Source of the DNA: Pocillopora verrucosa
Lineage: Eukaryota; Cnidaria; Anthozoa; Scleractinia; Pocilloporidae
Assembly (NCBI RefSeq): GCF_036669915.1
Contig: NC_089319.1
Location: 21,057,885-21,121,884 of the forward strand
DNA: 64,000 bases
Reading direction: 5' to 3'
Below are positions 10,084 through 20,020 of this stretch, piece after piece. The notes under the pieces were generated by a model. The model searched no databases. It had not been told where the DNA came from and saw nothing but the letters and a program-made list of their open reading frames with translations. A program made the translations under genes and the position numbers. The first letter of the stretch is position 1, and each line of letters opens with the position of its first letter.

Positions 10084-10163
10084 GAGGTTAATTCGATAAC
10101 GATAATTCGATAACCCTGTCACGATAATTCGATAACCCTGTCAGAGATGAAAAAATTTCTACC
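10084..10163 (+). pseudogene. Broken S1 small gene: resumed leader and first codons
   Basis: GAGGTTAATTCGATAAC restarts the S1 leader interrupted at 9150. A ~22-base piece containing ATTCGATAACCCTGTCA is repeated in tandem. The ATG at 10147 starts MKKFL like the intact copy at 10481, then jumps to the unrelated block that also occurs at 8805. Only about five codons remain. Confidence 0.55.
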
Positions 10164-10480
10164 TGTATTCTATCATGTAAATAAAAGAAAACAAATAGGT
10201 ATCATGCTAAATATTACCCTGGTCCCTTTTATGTCATTTATGATAACAAAACACGGAAATTAGCATGTGCTAATTGATAAGCTTCAAGAGTGTTGGCTTG
10301 AGTGACATGAGAAGAATGCTATTTTAAGAACAAAATAAAGTTCTTTCGTCTGGTCGACCTTTGAACTTGTGCGGATGTGGTGGAAACTAGAGGGTTGTTT
10401 GACGATGCTTGTGTGTTTAAAAGCCGCAGTAGATAAAATCTTCAAACATTTTCGAGGTTCATTCGATAACCGTGCCAGAG

Positions 10481-10690
10481 ATGAAAAAATTTTTATATGG
10501 TGCACTCTTTGGTGCATTTCTTGGTGTAATTGTGACAATCCTGTACTTGAAGCTGTGGAAGAATAAAGAAAGAGTGAAAGAGAGAGGAAGAAGACGACTG
10601 AGTGGATGTAATAACCCGCCTGAGAAGCAGCCTGTAGAAAATGACGAGAGACCCGCGAAGATGCCTCAAGAACACGAAGAGAGGTTTTAG
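10481..10690 (+). CDS. S1 small single-pass membrane protein, copy 1
   Basis: 69 residues: short N-terminus (MKKFLYG; other copies start MEE), one hydrophobic helix at about 6-24 with GAFLGV, a basic stretch to about 43, then an acidic tail with NNPPEKQPVENDER and EHEERF. Positive charge after the helix suggests the C-terminus is in the cytosol. The ATG is preceded by the leader GAGGTTCATTCGATAAC common to all S1 genes. A donor (GTGAGT, exon end 10697) lies 7 bases after the stop, and an acceptor after CTTTATTCGACAG gives an exon from 11311 with AATAAA at 11371. Function unknown; family not recognised. Confidence 0.65.
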   Translation: MKKFLYGALFGAFLGVIVTILYLKLWKNKERVKERGRRRLSGCNNPPEKQPVENDERPAKMPQEHEERF

Positions 10691-11310
10691 ATCAAATGTG
10701 AGTACAGATTTATCTCTGAAAAATTAGTTTCTAAACATTTAGGCCGCCAAGTAAATATTGAGTGATGTGGAAAGTGCACACAGTTACTTAATGATTTAGA
10801 AATGATAATTTTAGAATCAAAAAGCGTGGTTTGGCTTGGAAAATTATATTATTATATTATACTATAATTTCGTTTTGGTTATGAATATCCTTTTACCCCG
10901 AACTCACAAAATCTGATTGTTAATTCTCCCCTCAGACTGCTGGACATTTCCTTGTAAATTAGTTTTGAGAATTTGGTGGCAGATCAAGATAACAAACTTA
11001 ATCTAATAAGTTTAAGTATTCTCATTAACTGTTTGCTGCATAATGTTTGGATATTTTGGGGAGAAGTTACATATAGAGGTTAATTGGTTGAATTTCTGTC
11101 TAATTTTGAGACGTATGATGTGCTTAGAAAGCAAAACATCCGAGAAATCTTCATATTTTTTGAAATGGTGTCCATTTCCGGCGACCGGCGGTCTCATTTC
11201 GGTCCTAGCTTTCTCTTGCGTAACACGCAGTTTTTAGACATCCGGCTGTGAAATGAAGTATGAATTAAGAACAGAATTTGTCATTTTATATTTTTTGCTT
11301 TATTCGACAG

Positions 11311-11395
11311 ATGCCGGGAGCGCTGAGATCAAATTTCCTGGCATTTCTTCAGGCTGTTTTAATGTACGAAAATAAAGTTATAAACTGTTGTATTA
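11311..11395 (+). other. 3' UTR exon of S1 copy 1
   Basis: Exon predicted from a strong acceptor (Py-rich, ATTCGACAG) matched by the donor at 10698. It contains no extended frame and ends near the AATAAA at 11371-11376. The same exon is at 37725 and 56925; a version at 32731 has lost the AATAAA. Confidence 0.55.
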
Positions 11396-12017
11396 ATTGG
11401 TGATTTAACTCGAATGTATTAGGTTACGTTGATTTCTTGTGGTCGTGAGAATGAATCGTTTATATCATGACCAGTAACGTTTAACTTACATAGAACATGA
11501 AGCATCAGTCGCGAGTATATGCTTGTTAATTATTTGTTTTATTAGAAGTTTTTTTTGTATCTCATTTTTTTTTGGTTTGATTTACAATTGATTTCCTTTC
11601 GTTTAAACGAATTTTGAACTTAAAGTTACAGTTCGTGTCGCTTTGAATTAATAAACAAACTTGTAGGTCTGATGTCTTCATTAGTTTTTGTCTAAACAAC
11701 TTTATCTGTGGCCAAAAAACTGTAGAAAAACTTTCAGGAGAACAGGCTATCCATTGGTATTTTCCTGGTGCTGGATAACTTGCGATGAACTTCGTGTTTT
11801 TCCTGAGTTTTACTGAGGGTGAGCAGTGAATTTGCCGCACGTTTTCAGGTATCGGAAAACGTCAGTTTAATGTTGAATTTCTCAGTCATTCGCCATTTCG
11901 GAAAATAAACAGTGAACGCATGTTTTTTTGCCGTGATTCGTTACATGAGGCTACATAACTCCGCCATATGACTTTGGAAAAATTCGGTTTCCTCTTTTAG
12001 CACGATTAAGTTCCCTT
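11396..12017. other. S1 downstream block, no gene seen
   Basis: Spacer shared with 32830-33180, 37800-38160 and 57000-57360. Contains T-rich tracts and a TTTACAATTGATTTCCTTTC block. No conserved frame. Confidence 0.5.
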
Positions 12018-12055
12018 ACCTACCCCTCCCCTAACCCAACATTAACCCTAACTTG
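12018..12055. repeat. Single arm of the ACCTACCCCTCCCC foldback element
   Basis: One arm plus AACCCAACATTAACCC, without the matching right arm within 200 bases. See the full copy at 20250. Confidence 0.5.
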
Positions 12056-12156
12056 TAATCTTTCTTGGTTTTCACCCACGTGACTTTTGCCTTGACGACG
12101 GTTGCTATCCGCCATGTTGGTGCCCAAACAAATAGTTACAAATGCGCTTGTAGTAA

Positions 12157-12344
12157 GGTGTGAGTGAGAAAGTAGAAATTGTTCTTTGTGTAGTTTTGGG
12201 CTGTGGAAGCAGAAGTGATCGGGACAAAGGGATTGGATTTTATCGAATACCATCAGTTATTAAAAGTAAGTCTTCCTTCGAAGAAGAATTGCCAACAGAG
12301 AAGAGAAGAAAGTAGATACAAGCGATAAGTCGCAGCGACACGAT
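12157..12344 (+). pseudogene. THAP-domain-like exon with a nonsense codon at the expected Trp
   Basis: Frame beginning near 12157 reads CVVLGCGSRSDRDKG, then FYRIPSVI, then EKRRK, a TAG at 12313, and IQAISRSD, ending at a donor-like GTGAGA (12345). This is the order of a THAP zinc finger: Cys-x4-Cys, FYRIP, RR(K/R), Trp, ISR. The TAG lies exactly where the conserved Trp should be, one base from TGG. No start ATG remains and no downstream C2H exon was found. THAP domains occur in host DNA-binding proteins and P-type transposases; which this came from is unknown. Confidence 0.5.
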
Positions 12345-13150
12345 GTGAGAATAAAAGTAAAGATAGACTAGCACGGACTCCCCATGTGGCTTTCGTGGTC
12401 GCGTCGCATTACTACCTTCAAATTATATTTTTTGCTCTCACAAGCATGTCTTAAAGAGATTTTCCCTTTTTATCAAAAACGATCGGAGGTTTTGTAAAAT
12501 CTGTTTTCAGCAAGGGCTGATTGTGTATCAGACTCCATTTTTCCATCAATATTTGTTTGAAATTTTTAACTTCCGGGTGGTACGTTGTGACGAAAGGCAA
12601 TAAACGTTCGTGACCTTTCGGCTTTTGCGTATGTTTATAGGCCGATTGTCAAGAGGCAAAGTTGACACGAGGCGAAGTGCGTCATTTGGAAAGTCTCGGT
12701 CTGCCTCTAATGAGTTTTGATGTCCCAGATGGAATTTTTTGCGAATCTTTCCCCTTTGAACACCGCGGTATCGAGAAACGTGATTTGGTTGATTCTCTGA
12801 TATTTCAGTCGTAAATTTTATAGTAGGGTGGAAATAGTTAGCCCGCTTAATGAACCGATTTACCTCTTTTCTGTCGCAATCCCGAAGGGAGAAAACGTCA
12901 TTAATGTAACGTTTTCATCCTTTTGGTTTGGTTTCGCTTTGTTGGATTAATCTCTTTTCAGTTTCCGCCATGAAAATATTGGCAAATAACACTGCTATTT
13001 TCATACCCAAAGTAGTTCTACGTTTTTGGAGGAAGCTCTCCTCAATGAATTAAAACGAATTTTCTTTAAGGTTTAAGCCGAGCATTTCCGTGAGGTAGTT
13101 CGTTGGGATCGGTGCGTTATGATTGAAGAACTTTTTGTATGTCTCTCATA
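12345..13150. other. Non-coding stretch after the THAP-like exon
   Basis: AT-rich, no array homology noticed and no supported frame. Could be remains of the intron following the THAP-like exon. Confidence 0.35.
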
Positions 13151-13400
13151 CTATATTCGTTCCTTTTTCTTGACGTACATTTGTGTCTCACTTTTTGCGA
13201 CAATCCAAATGTCTGCAAGAGGATCGTTCATCCGTTGCGAATGCCTCACCTTCGCCACAACTACAATCTTGTTCACAATCTCTGCTCCTTGGACCGATGT
13301 TACCAAGCCAGACACCATTTGGTTGTACGCCTCAAGACTTTTGAATGCTTTCAATTGCTCATTTGCACAATAACTTGTCTCCAGAACTAAATTAGAAAGA
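13151..13400 (-). pseudogene. Fragment of a SWIM/YqaJ-type repetitive protein
   Basis: On the complement the frame reads ETSYCANEQLKAFKSLEAYN, then VSGLV and AKVRHSQRMNDPLADIWIVA. From memory this resembles the segment just before the SWIM zinc finger in a gene family very abundant in anthozoan genomes (often with THAP or YqaJ nuclease domains). The Cys-His SWIM motif itself is not seen. Short and isolated; the identification is tentative. Confidence 0.35.
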
Positions 13401-13749
13401 AGGTCCGAGACTTCTATCAGGGACAGACATTCTGAGTTGAATTCAGTGCTCGCTTCGAATGGTTACTGGATCGACACCAACCACATAAATTTTCTTAAAA
13501 TATCGCTCGAACGTGGCTTTCTAAGCCCTCCGCTTAGTTCAAAAGCACAGATATCCTAAGGAGAATATTCTCTTGTGATTCTGGATTTTTTCACCGGAAA
13601 TACCCATAAAACAAAGTATTTGAAAGAGGGCACGGTAGAGATGGCGATATATTTGCTTGAAATTTCACACCTGAGATGAGCACCAACATGGCGGACGCTT
13701 AATTTGCATAAATGTATGACGTCAGCTGCATACCGAGAAATCATGTTAA
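13401..13749. other. Spacer, no gene seen
   Basis: No array homology or supported frame noticed. Ends at the 8-bp tandem repeat. Confidence 0.35.
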
Positions 13750-13797
13750 GACGTTGAGACGTTGAGACGTTGAGACGTTGAGACGTTGAGACGTTCA
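13750..13797. repeat. 8-bp tandem repeat (GACGTTGA)6
   Basis: Six copies of GACGTTGA in direct tandem, the last with one change (GACGTTCA). It lies about 110 bases before the S1 gene at 13906. No spacers, so not a CRISPR array. Confidence 0.9.
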
Positions 13798-13905
13798 GAT
13801 TGTTAAGTTACTAGTTGTTTACACTGCCGGTGAGGCGCGTGTGTGGAGCCGCCGTAGATAAAATCTTCAATCGTTTTCGAGGTTCATTCGATAACCCTGT
13901 CAGAG

Positions 13906-14115
13906 ATGGAAGAAATTTTATGTAGTGCACTCTTTGGTGCATTTCTTGGTGTAATTGTGACAATCCTGTACTTGAAGCTGTGGAAGAATAACGAAAGAGT
14001 GACAGAGAGAGGAAGAAGACGACTGAGTGGATTTAATAACCCGCCTGAGAAGCAGCCTGTAGAAAATGACGAGAGACCCGCGAAGATGCCTCAAGAACAC
14101 GAAGAGAGGTTTTAG
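13906..14115 (+). CDS. S1 small single-pass membrane protein, copy 2
   Basis: 69 residues, MEEILCSALFGAFLGVIV start, basic stretch after the helix, then the standard tail. The leader (GAGGTTCATTCGATAACC) and the donor GTGAGT at 14123 are intact. The usual second exon is missing: homology to the 31932 unit stops near 14265, a SINE follows, and it resumes at 14546 (matching 33219). The CDS is fine, but the normal 3' UTR exon and poly(A) site are deleted, so transcript processing may be impaired. Confidence 0.6.
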   Translation: MEEILCSALFGAFLGVIVTILYLKLWKNNERVTERGRRRLSGFNNPPEKQPVENDERPAKMPQEHEERF

Positions 14116-14329
14116 ATCAAATGTGAGTATAAATTTGTCACTGAAAAATTTGTTTCTAAAACTGTAGGATGCCAAATAAATATTGGGTGATGTGGAAAGT
14201 GCTTACAGGTACATGAAAGTGATCATTTTAGACGAATTATTAAGATTTTCATCATCCTTAATTTATTCGGCGAAAATATCTATATGAATAATCAGATGCG
14301 CCTTACAAGTTACAAACCCACCCAACCCA

Positions 14330-14546
14330 ACCATCACACAGTAATCTCGTGCGTGGGAAATTAACGTCTCCTACCCCAAACCCTGCAGGAGACGGGACCT
14401 CCGGCTTAACGTCTTATCCGAGAAGACGAAGCAAGGTGAGTGAAGCGACTTGCTTAAGGCCACAACGTAGTGCCCCATCCAGGACTCGAACCCGGGCCGT
14501 CCGACCCAGAGTCCAGCGCTCTGATCACTGGGCCACTCACGCCTTT
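14330..14546 (-). mobile_element. tRNA-derived SINE
   Basis: On the complement: GTGAGTGGCCCAGTGATCAG (A box), GCGCTGGACTC, then CCCGGGTTCGAGTCCTGG (B box), followed by a tRNA-unrelated body rich in CGTCTTCTCGG and GGAGACG. The internal promoter spacing fits RNA polymerase III. The body and the lack of acceptor-stem pairing mark it as a SINE, not a tRNA gene. It replaces the section of S1 downstream DNA that would hold the 3' exon. Confidence 0.75.
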
Positions 14547-15299
14547 TGGGAAGAATACCGAAAGATGCGTCACTTGAAAATGACCTGAACTGTTCCCTTT
14601 TACGATTGAGAACGAAAGGTGAGCAAACGATTGCGTGACTTCCAAATTGACAGTTCCTTATGCAAATTATTTTGTGAAAAGTTTCGGGGATTCCCCTACC
14701 AGAAAGACGTCATGTCTCACTTGAGAAGTCGCCTATAGCTCAGAATCAAAAGAGGAAATTTGAACTAGAGTAAAACCTAGACTTGGTGTGAAATTAATCC
14801 CGTGTACGTGTTATAAACGTGTTAATGACAGGAATGGGATTGCTAAAAGGAGTTAGGAAAATGTCATTCAGGAGATGAATTCTTTTTTTTAATTAGTAAC
14901 TTGCTTGTTCACACACGATAACGAGCTTTTTGATATTACCGACAGAAATAAAGCTTATTACGAAATTGTTCGTCGCTTATACTGTACTTACACTCTGCTC
15001 GCTTCTTCTCTTTAATGCCGGAAAGCGGATTTTTTGCAAAGAACTGAGAATTAAAGTATGGTTGCCTGGAGGCTCAGAGTATTCTGAACTGTAGTTACAG
15101 CATTTAAAATTATTAGGTGGCGCATTCACTTCACTAACTTAAACTGTTTCGAAGTGAAATAAAGTAAATACTCGTTTTGTCACGAGCGTGATACAAAGAA
15201 AGACTCCGTGTCTCACCCCCACAAATATCAAACCCTCTACCGTCGAATTTAACCATCGAATGCTCTGACACGAAGCTGCAGAGAACTCGATGGTGAGCT
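14547..15299. other. Spacer, S1-type downstream DNA then unique sequence
   Basis: 14546-14740 matches 33219-33425. The remainder is AT-rich with no supported gene. Confidence 0.4.
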
Positions 15300-15396
15300 G
15301 GACCGTTAGTAGGGCTAACGCTCGAAATGTCAGCTTTTTTTACCCTTTACTGTGGCCAATTTACGTTTTCAACTCAGTTGTTAACACTAAATTACC
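15300..15396. repeat. One arm of the GGCCAC foldback element
   Basis: Right arm with CTCGAAATGTCAGC, TGTGGCCAATTTACG and CAACTCAGTTGTTAAC; the left arm is absent. Compare 154-348. Confidence 0.55.
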
Positions 15397-17103
15397 CTTT
15401 GGATTAAAAAGACATTAGAGTGGTTTAGCAAGAGGATAAGAAACTGGGTCGAGAACGCCGTCGCGTTGTGTTGAAAGATGTAGCAGTCGTTGCAACGAGA
15501 ATCATCACTTCGGCTTTTTAAAGATCACCATCACCTTTGAATTTTCGGTTTTATAGACCACTCTAAGGACAACGAAATTATCTTTTTTGAGAGTTATATA
15601 ACAAGCGCAAACAGAGGATAGTTATAGATACGGCAAGTAAGTTGTTGATATGAATGAATCCACATGGGCGATTAAACTTTAAAATTAGTCCATTTCAGTT
15701 TAGTCTCGAGTCTGCTGATCATCTATTAAATTTTGAAGCCCACGAAATAGCTTTTTTTCTATGATTTGTGTCGCTGTCATTTCCTTTCGTGCTACTAGAT
15801 TTCAGCACTATTCGATTTTCTTCATAATTTTGCAAAGGATAATTTGGAAATCGTCGTCGTTTTTCCCCTTGTTTACTGAATATTCTTTTGAGCACCACCT
15901 TCTTAGAGTTGAAATACATTTTGAACGGAATTATCAGAAGTTATAGCGAAAAAATGTAGAAACCAAGCGACCCAACGATGGAGTTGTTTACGATGAGTTC
16001 CTATTTATCCGTGAAAGAATGAAATTAACTCAAGCTAGTCACCAACGAAACGGTTAGACTTAGGAGTAAGACTTCCTTCCTGTTTTGTTTTGTTTTTTTT
16101 TCGTTTTTGTTTAATTTAATTTTTTTTAAACGAATGAAGTCGTTCAAGACTGAATCAAATTAATAGATTCAGAAAGCCGTGCCGAAATCAAGTTGATTGT
16201 CATTTTATTTCGAAGCGAGAGCATGACTTTCTTGTCTTAGTTTTCACCGGCCCTGATCAAAAAATTTCAAACATAAAAAAGTGCATACCTGAGCTATTCT
16301 CAATTTTTTTTCATCTCTGGCTTCAATTCGCAGAAAATTTACTTACCGATTGGGTTCCACAAATACTTTGCGCTTAGTGATAAAACTGCAAGCGACTAAA
16401 AACAAAGCATAGAACGTTCCCCAGTTTTTGGGAAGTAGATGATGTAACTAACACAGTGTTTACTCTTTGACATCACGGCGGCTATATTGTTTAATTTACC
16501 TGAACAAATAAACTTTGATGGCTAATTCAGTATTCTCGGAAATTTATCTATTTTCCTTTGTAAACGCACGCGCGCAAATAAAAGGTAAAACTGATTAAGA
16601 CGTAAAGTTGCTCAAAGGTAAATTAAATGTATATTAATTAAAAACCCTCTTTTGTGCCAAGAAAGAGACCACTTAAAGGATGCTAAAAGATTTACGTTAT
16701 TAAAGTTCCCCTTATGTTAAAGATTCATGAAAGGTAGCGGTTAGCTTTTGGATATTTCGGTTTAGAATTAAAGACGCCTAAAGCTTAAGTCAACCTTTAG
16801 GGATGCTTTAGGTTTTGCTTAAAGACACTGAAATAAGAGCATTCGTCCTGTGTAAAATGATTGACACAATGGACTTCACCTACTCTTCTGTTAAGGTAAA
16901 AAACGAACGAAGCGCGTTCTTGTGAGGCGAGTGATTTACACCCGTCCGGTAAACCGATAGAAAGTGGGATATATTGTATTTATAATAAACTTAAAACAAA
17001 ACACAATATATTTCAATTTTCTATGGGTCCAAGCGACAGGTTATTTGACCAATCAGGGCGCTCGTAGTTTCTCAGTTATTTCATTGATAGGGTATTTGGT
17101 TTT
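15397..17103. other. AT-rich spacer, no gene seen
   Basis: Mostly unique. 16340-16590 shares a block with 39230-39370 and 58430-58580 (CGATTGGGTTC ... AGTACTTTG and ACATCACGGCGGCTATA), placing this stretch before a lost group 2 gene. No conserved frame. Confidence 0.4.
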
Positions 17104-17229
17104 AATAACTGCGTTGATAACGTGAATTGGCCACCGCTACGAGTTTTAAAGCTGACGAGGGATAACGCTCGAACGTCAGCTCTGAACTCCTTACGATGGC
17201 CAATTTCACGTTATCAACTCAGTTGATAA
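17104..17229. mobile_element. Foldback element, diverged GGCCAC family copy
   Basis: Both arms present (TTGATAACGTGAATTGGCC and its complement), with an inner stem around CTCGAACGTCAGC. Shorter than the 154-348 type. Confidence 0.65.
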
Positions 17230-17507
17230 AACAAAATCACCCTGTTATACTCTCCCACCGACGCAACACCACAGTCTCTTTAGAAACCTACCCCATTAAT
17301 GTTATAAATAGCCTGATTTATTAGATCTTTTGCCAAGTTGTTGTTCTTTTTCCTGTCATCCTGTATGTGAATGTGTGTGGGTCCTCAGTTTGCACATCAG
17401 TACCAAATGCTCTGAAATATCACCAAAATTAATCATCAAGATCTATTGCTAAAGCTGCAGTTAAAAAAACTACATAGTCGTTTTGTTTCTCTTCTTCTTT
17501 CGTACAG

Positions 17508-17629
17508 GAGCTTCGTGAACTTGTTGGTCTTCATCATGACGTTCAGCTTCTCTGTCTTGAGTTACACGTGAAACAGTTTGTTGGTGAAAGGCTGTTGCTT
17601 TTACTGGAGAAAATGGACCCGATTGACAG
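17508..17629 (+). other. Orphan coding-like exon, 122 bases
   Basis: Flanked by a Py-rich acceptor (CTTCTTCTTTCGTACAG) and a donor (GACAG then GTGAGA). The enclosed frame is open over 40 codons, beginning ELRELVGLHHDVQLLCLEL and ending EKMDPID, Leu-rich and probably helical. The protein is not recognised. No partner exon was found within a few kb on either side, so it may be a fragment of a gene moved with a duplication. Confidence 0.4.
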
Positions 17630-17750
17630 GTGAGACAGCACAGCTACAAGTTAAAATATAATTTTTATTTACATCAAATATTGATGTAAATATTTCGATA
17701 AAGTTTGCTTCACAAGGCATGATCATTCCATGGTGAAGGTGAAATGACGG

Positions 17751-18300
17751 TTGAAAGCTTTGAAAATGATCGAAGAGAGACAATGAAGTCATCGAAATTG
17801 TACGGTTTGGATCATTGCCGTATTCCAACCACCCAGCATTTCCAGAAAATTTTGAGAAACCGCAAGATTTTACAAAGTTTAAATCTCGAAACCGGTTAAA
17901 ATGCTGTAAATGTTTGTTTTTTCGTCCTGATTACTCAAAACAAACTCTGTGATAATCAGATTTTTATTCTGAGAAAAGAAAACTAGATAGATAAAAGATA
18001 AATGGATAAATGAGTTTATAAAAACGACTAAAAGAAAGATACCCTGGAGCTGCGTGGCACTGAGTAGCAAAGTATTCAGTAAACATGAAAAGAAAGGTGC
18101 CATGTTTTGGATGATGGTTTCCGTAAATGTAGTTTATTCTGGGTTGTTATGCTCTGTCGCGCCTCGCGTAAAACTGAACACATTATGACCAAAGACCTCA
18201 GTCAGTGTACTGCTACTCATGGCGCTGTTCAAAGTGTTTGACAGACAATGATCAGAAAGGCGGAATTCTATTTCTCTTAAATTAGGTGAGCCTTTCCTTT
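17751..18300. repeat. 550-bp direct repeat, copy 1
   Basis: Essentially identical to 18399-18948. The last ~180 bases also match 40640-40810 and 59430-59600, part of the 5' flank of group 2 genes. Confidence 0.85.
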
Positions 18301-18328
18301 AACTTTCCTTTCTTTCCTTCCTTTCCTC

Positions 18329-18402
18329 AACATAGTGACCAGCTCCCAGTTAATCTCTCTTTATTCATTTACAGTTAATAATCAAATTAGTGTTTCACTT
18401 GA
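18329..18402. repeat. 74-base inverted repeat, left arm
   Basis: Exact reverse complement of 19066-19139. The two arms enclose the second copy of the 550-bp direct repeat. Confidence 0.8.
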
Positions 18403-18948
18403 AAGCTTTGAAAATGATCGAAGAGAGACAATGAAGTCATCGAAATTGTACGGTTTGGATCATTGCCGTATTCCAACCACCCAGCATTTCCAGAAAATTT
18501 TGAGAAACCGCAAGATTTTACAAAGTTTAAATCTCGAAACCGGTTAAAATGCTGTAAATGTTTGTTTTTTCGTCCTGATTACTCAAAACAAACTCTGTGA
18601 TAATCAGATTTTTATTCTGAGAAAAGAAAACTAGATAGATAAAAGATAAATGGATAAATGAGTTTATAAAAACGACTAAAAGAAAGATACCCTGGAGCTG
18701 CGTGGCACTGAGTAGCAAAGTATTCAGTAAACATGAAAAGAAAGGTGCCATGTTTTGGATGATGGTTTCCGTAAATGTAGTTTATTCTGGGTTGTTATGC
18801 TCTGTCGCGCCTCGCGTAAAACTGAACACATTATGACCAAAGACCTCAGTCAGTGTACTGCTACTCATGGCGCTGTTCAAAGTGTTTGACAGACAATGAT
18901 CAGAAAGGCGGAATTCTATTTCTCTTAAATTAGGTGAGCCTTTCCTTT
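18399..18948. repeat. 550-bp direct repeat, copy 2
   Basis: See 17751-18300. The near-identity implies a very recent duplication or an assembly artefact. Confidence 0.85.
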
Positions 18949-19065
18949 AGTAACCTTTTGTGTTCTTTGTGGATTTTACGGTTTCGAACCCATTCAAAGT
19001 AGAGCAAGGTTATGAGTTAAACCAAACAAGATAATAATGAAGAACAAGTTATGCTGCGTTGGTGG

Positions 19066-19139
19066 TCAAGTGAAACACTAATTTGATTATTAACTGTAAA
19101 TGAATAAAGAGAGATTAACTGGGAGCTGGTCACTATGTT
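19066..19139. repeat. 74-base inverted repeat, right arm
   Basis: Exact reverse complement of 18329-18402. This orientation is the one found at the corresponding place upstream of group 2 genes (about 40935). Confidence 0.8.
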
Positions 19140-19204
19140 GGATCCAAATAAACCTTCGAAGTGGCGAATAATGGCTATAAACATATGAAATTCATTTGTG
19201 CGCA

Positions 19205-19309
19205 CTGCGGTTGAAGAAACGAATATAGAATCGATCCTCGCAGTTACTGCTACTTCAGTAGTGTTCATAACTGCAAGGATCGATCCTATATTTGTTTCTT
19301 CAACCGCAG
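19205..19309. repeat. Long hairpin, 42-base arms, 21-base loop
   Basis: Arms 19205-19246 and 19268-19309 pair at 39 of 42 positions. In RNA one of the three differences would be a G-U pair. Size resembles a small-RNA precursor or a tiny foldback element. Absent from the equivalent flanks at 40.9 and 59.7 kb. Confidence 0.55.
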
Positions 19310-19699
19310 AGCAGAAAAATGATTTTCATATGTTTCCAGCCATTGTAAATGGATTTTATCCATTTATTAAGACCATGGAACAAAGAAAGAATATGACCCT
19401 CCTTCGAGGTTTCGAAACTCAAGTGACACACTATTTGATTATCAACTAGAAGTGGGTAAAGAGAGATTAACTGGGAGCTGGTCATTATGTTGGATCCAAA
19501 TAAACCTTCAAAGTGGTGAATAATGGCTGTTATCAGCGGATAAAGGGAAATTAACTTTGAAATACAACGAGCCGAAACGACCTGACTACACATGGCGATA
19601 ATGTGGGAACATGCAAAAGGAATTAAAATGACTGTCACGCCCTTATAGTCAGCTGAAAGACATCCGGTGTTTGATTTGAATAATGTGGGAACATATAAA

Positions 19700-20020
19700 T
19701 GAATGTTATTCATTTATTAGGAGCGTGAAACGGGGTTTCGAATCTCCATATCCTCAACCAACCAAGCGCAACGTACATGTTTGAGGTCTTTACTCTTAAT
19801 TGGTCTTCACGTATCGTAAAATTGTGGATGAAATCTTCTTGAAATTGCCTTCTCCCCTTGGAAAAAGTTTCGTGTTTAGAACCTGTCATTTGGTTTTAAA
19901 CGAATTGAAACTCCCTAAAATTATACATAAGCATACTCCTGATGGTATTGTCTTGCTGATATCAAACAATACCAACAACCCAGTGTTGCTGATCACACGA
20001 CAAACATTGCATGTGAAATG
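19700..20020 (+). other. Deletion scar of a group 2 gene
   Basis: Up to about 19829 the sequence follows the 5' flank of group 2 genes (as 41230-41290: GTATCGTAAAATTGTGGAT). From there it follows the group 2 3' flank (as 43866 onward: GAAATCTTCTTGAAATT). The ~2.6 kb between these points in the intact unit, including the whole gene, is missing. The frame at 19800-20021 is a by-product of the junction. Confidence 0.65.

Noticed and set aside
13750..13797. Possible CRISPR-like or minisatellite gene feature
   Set aside because: It is an uninterrupted 8-bp microsatellite-like tandem repeat without spacers, in a eukaryotic context.
14330..14546. Functional tRNA gene on the complement
   Set aside because: The A and B boxes are good, but no acceptor stem pairing is visible and a SINE-type body follows.
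17879..18103. Hydrophobic 74-codon complement-strand frame, identical at 18527-18751
   Set aside because: It lies wholly within the recent 550-bp duplication, so identity says nothing about selection. The equivalent DNA at 40 and 59 kb does not carry it.
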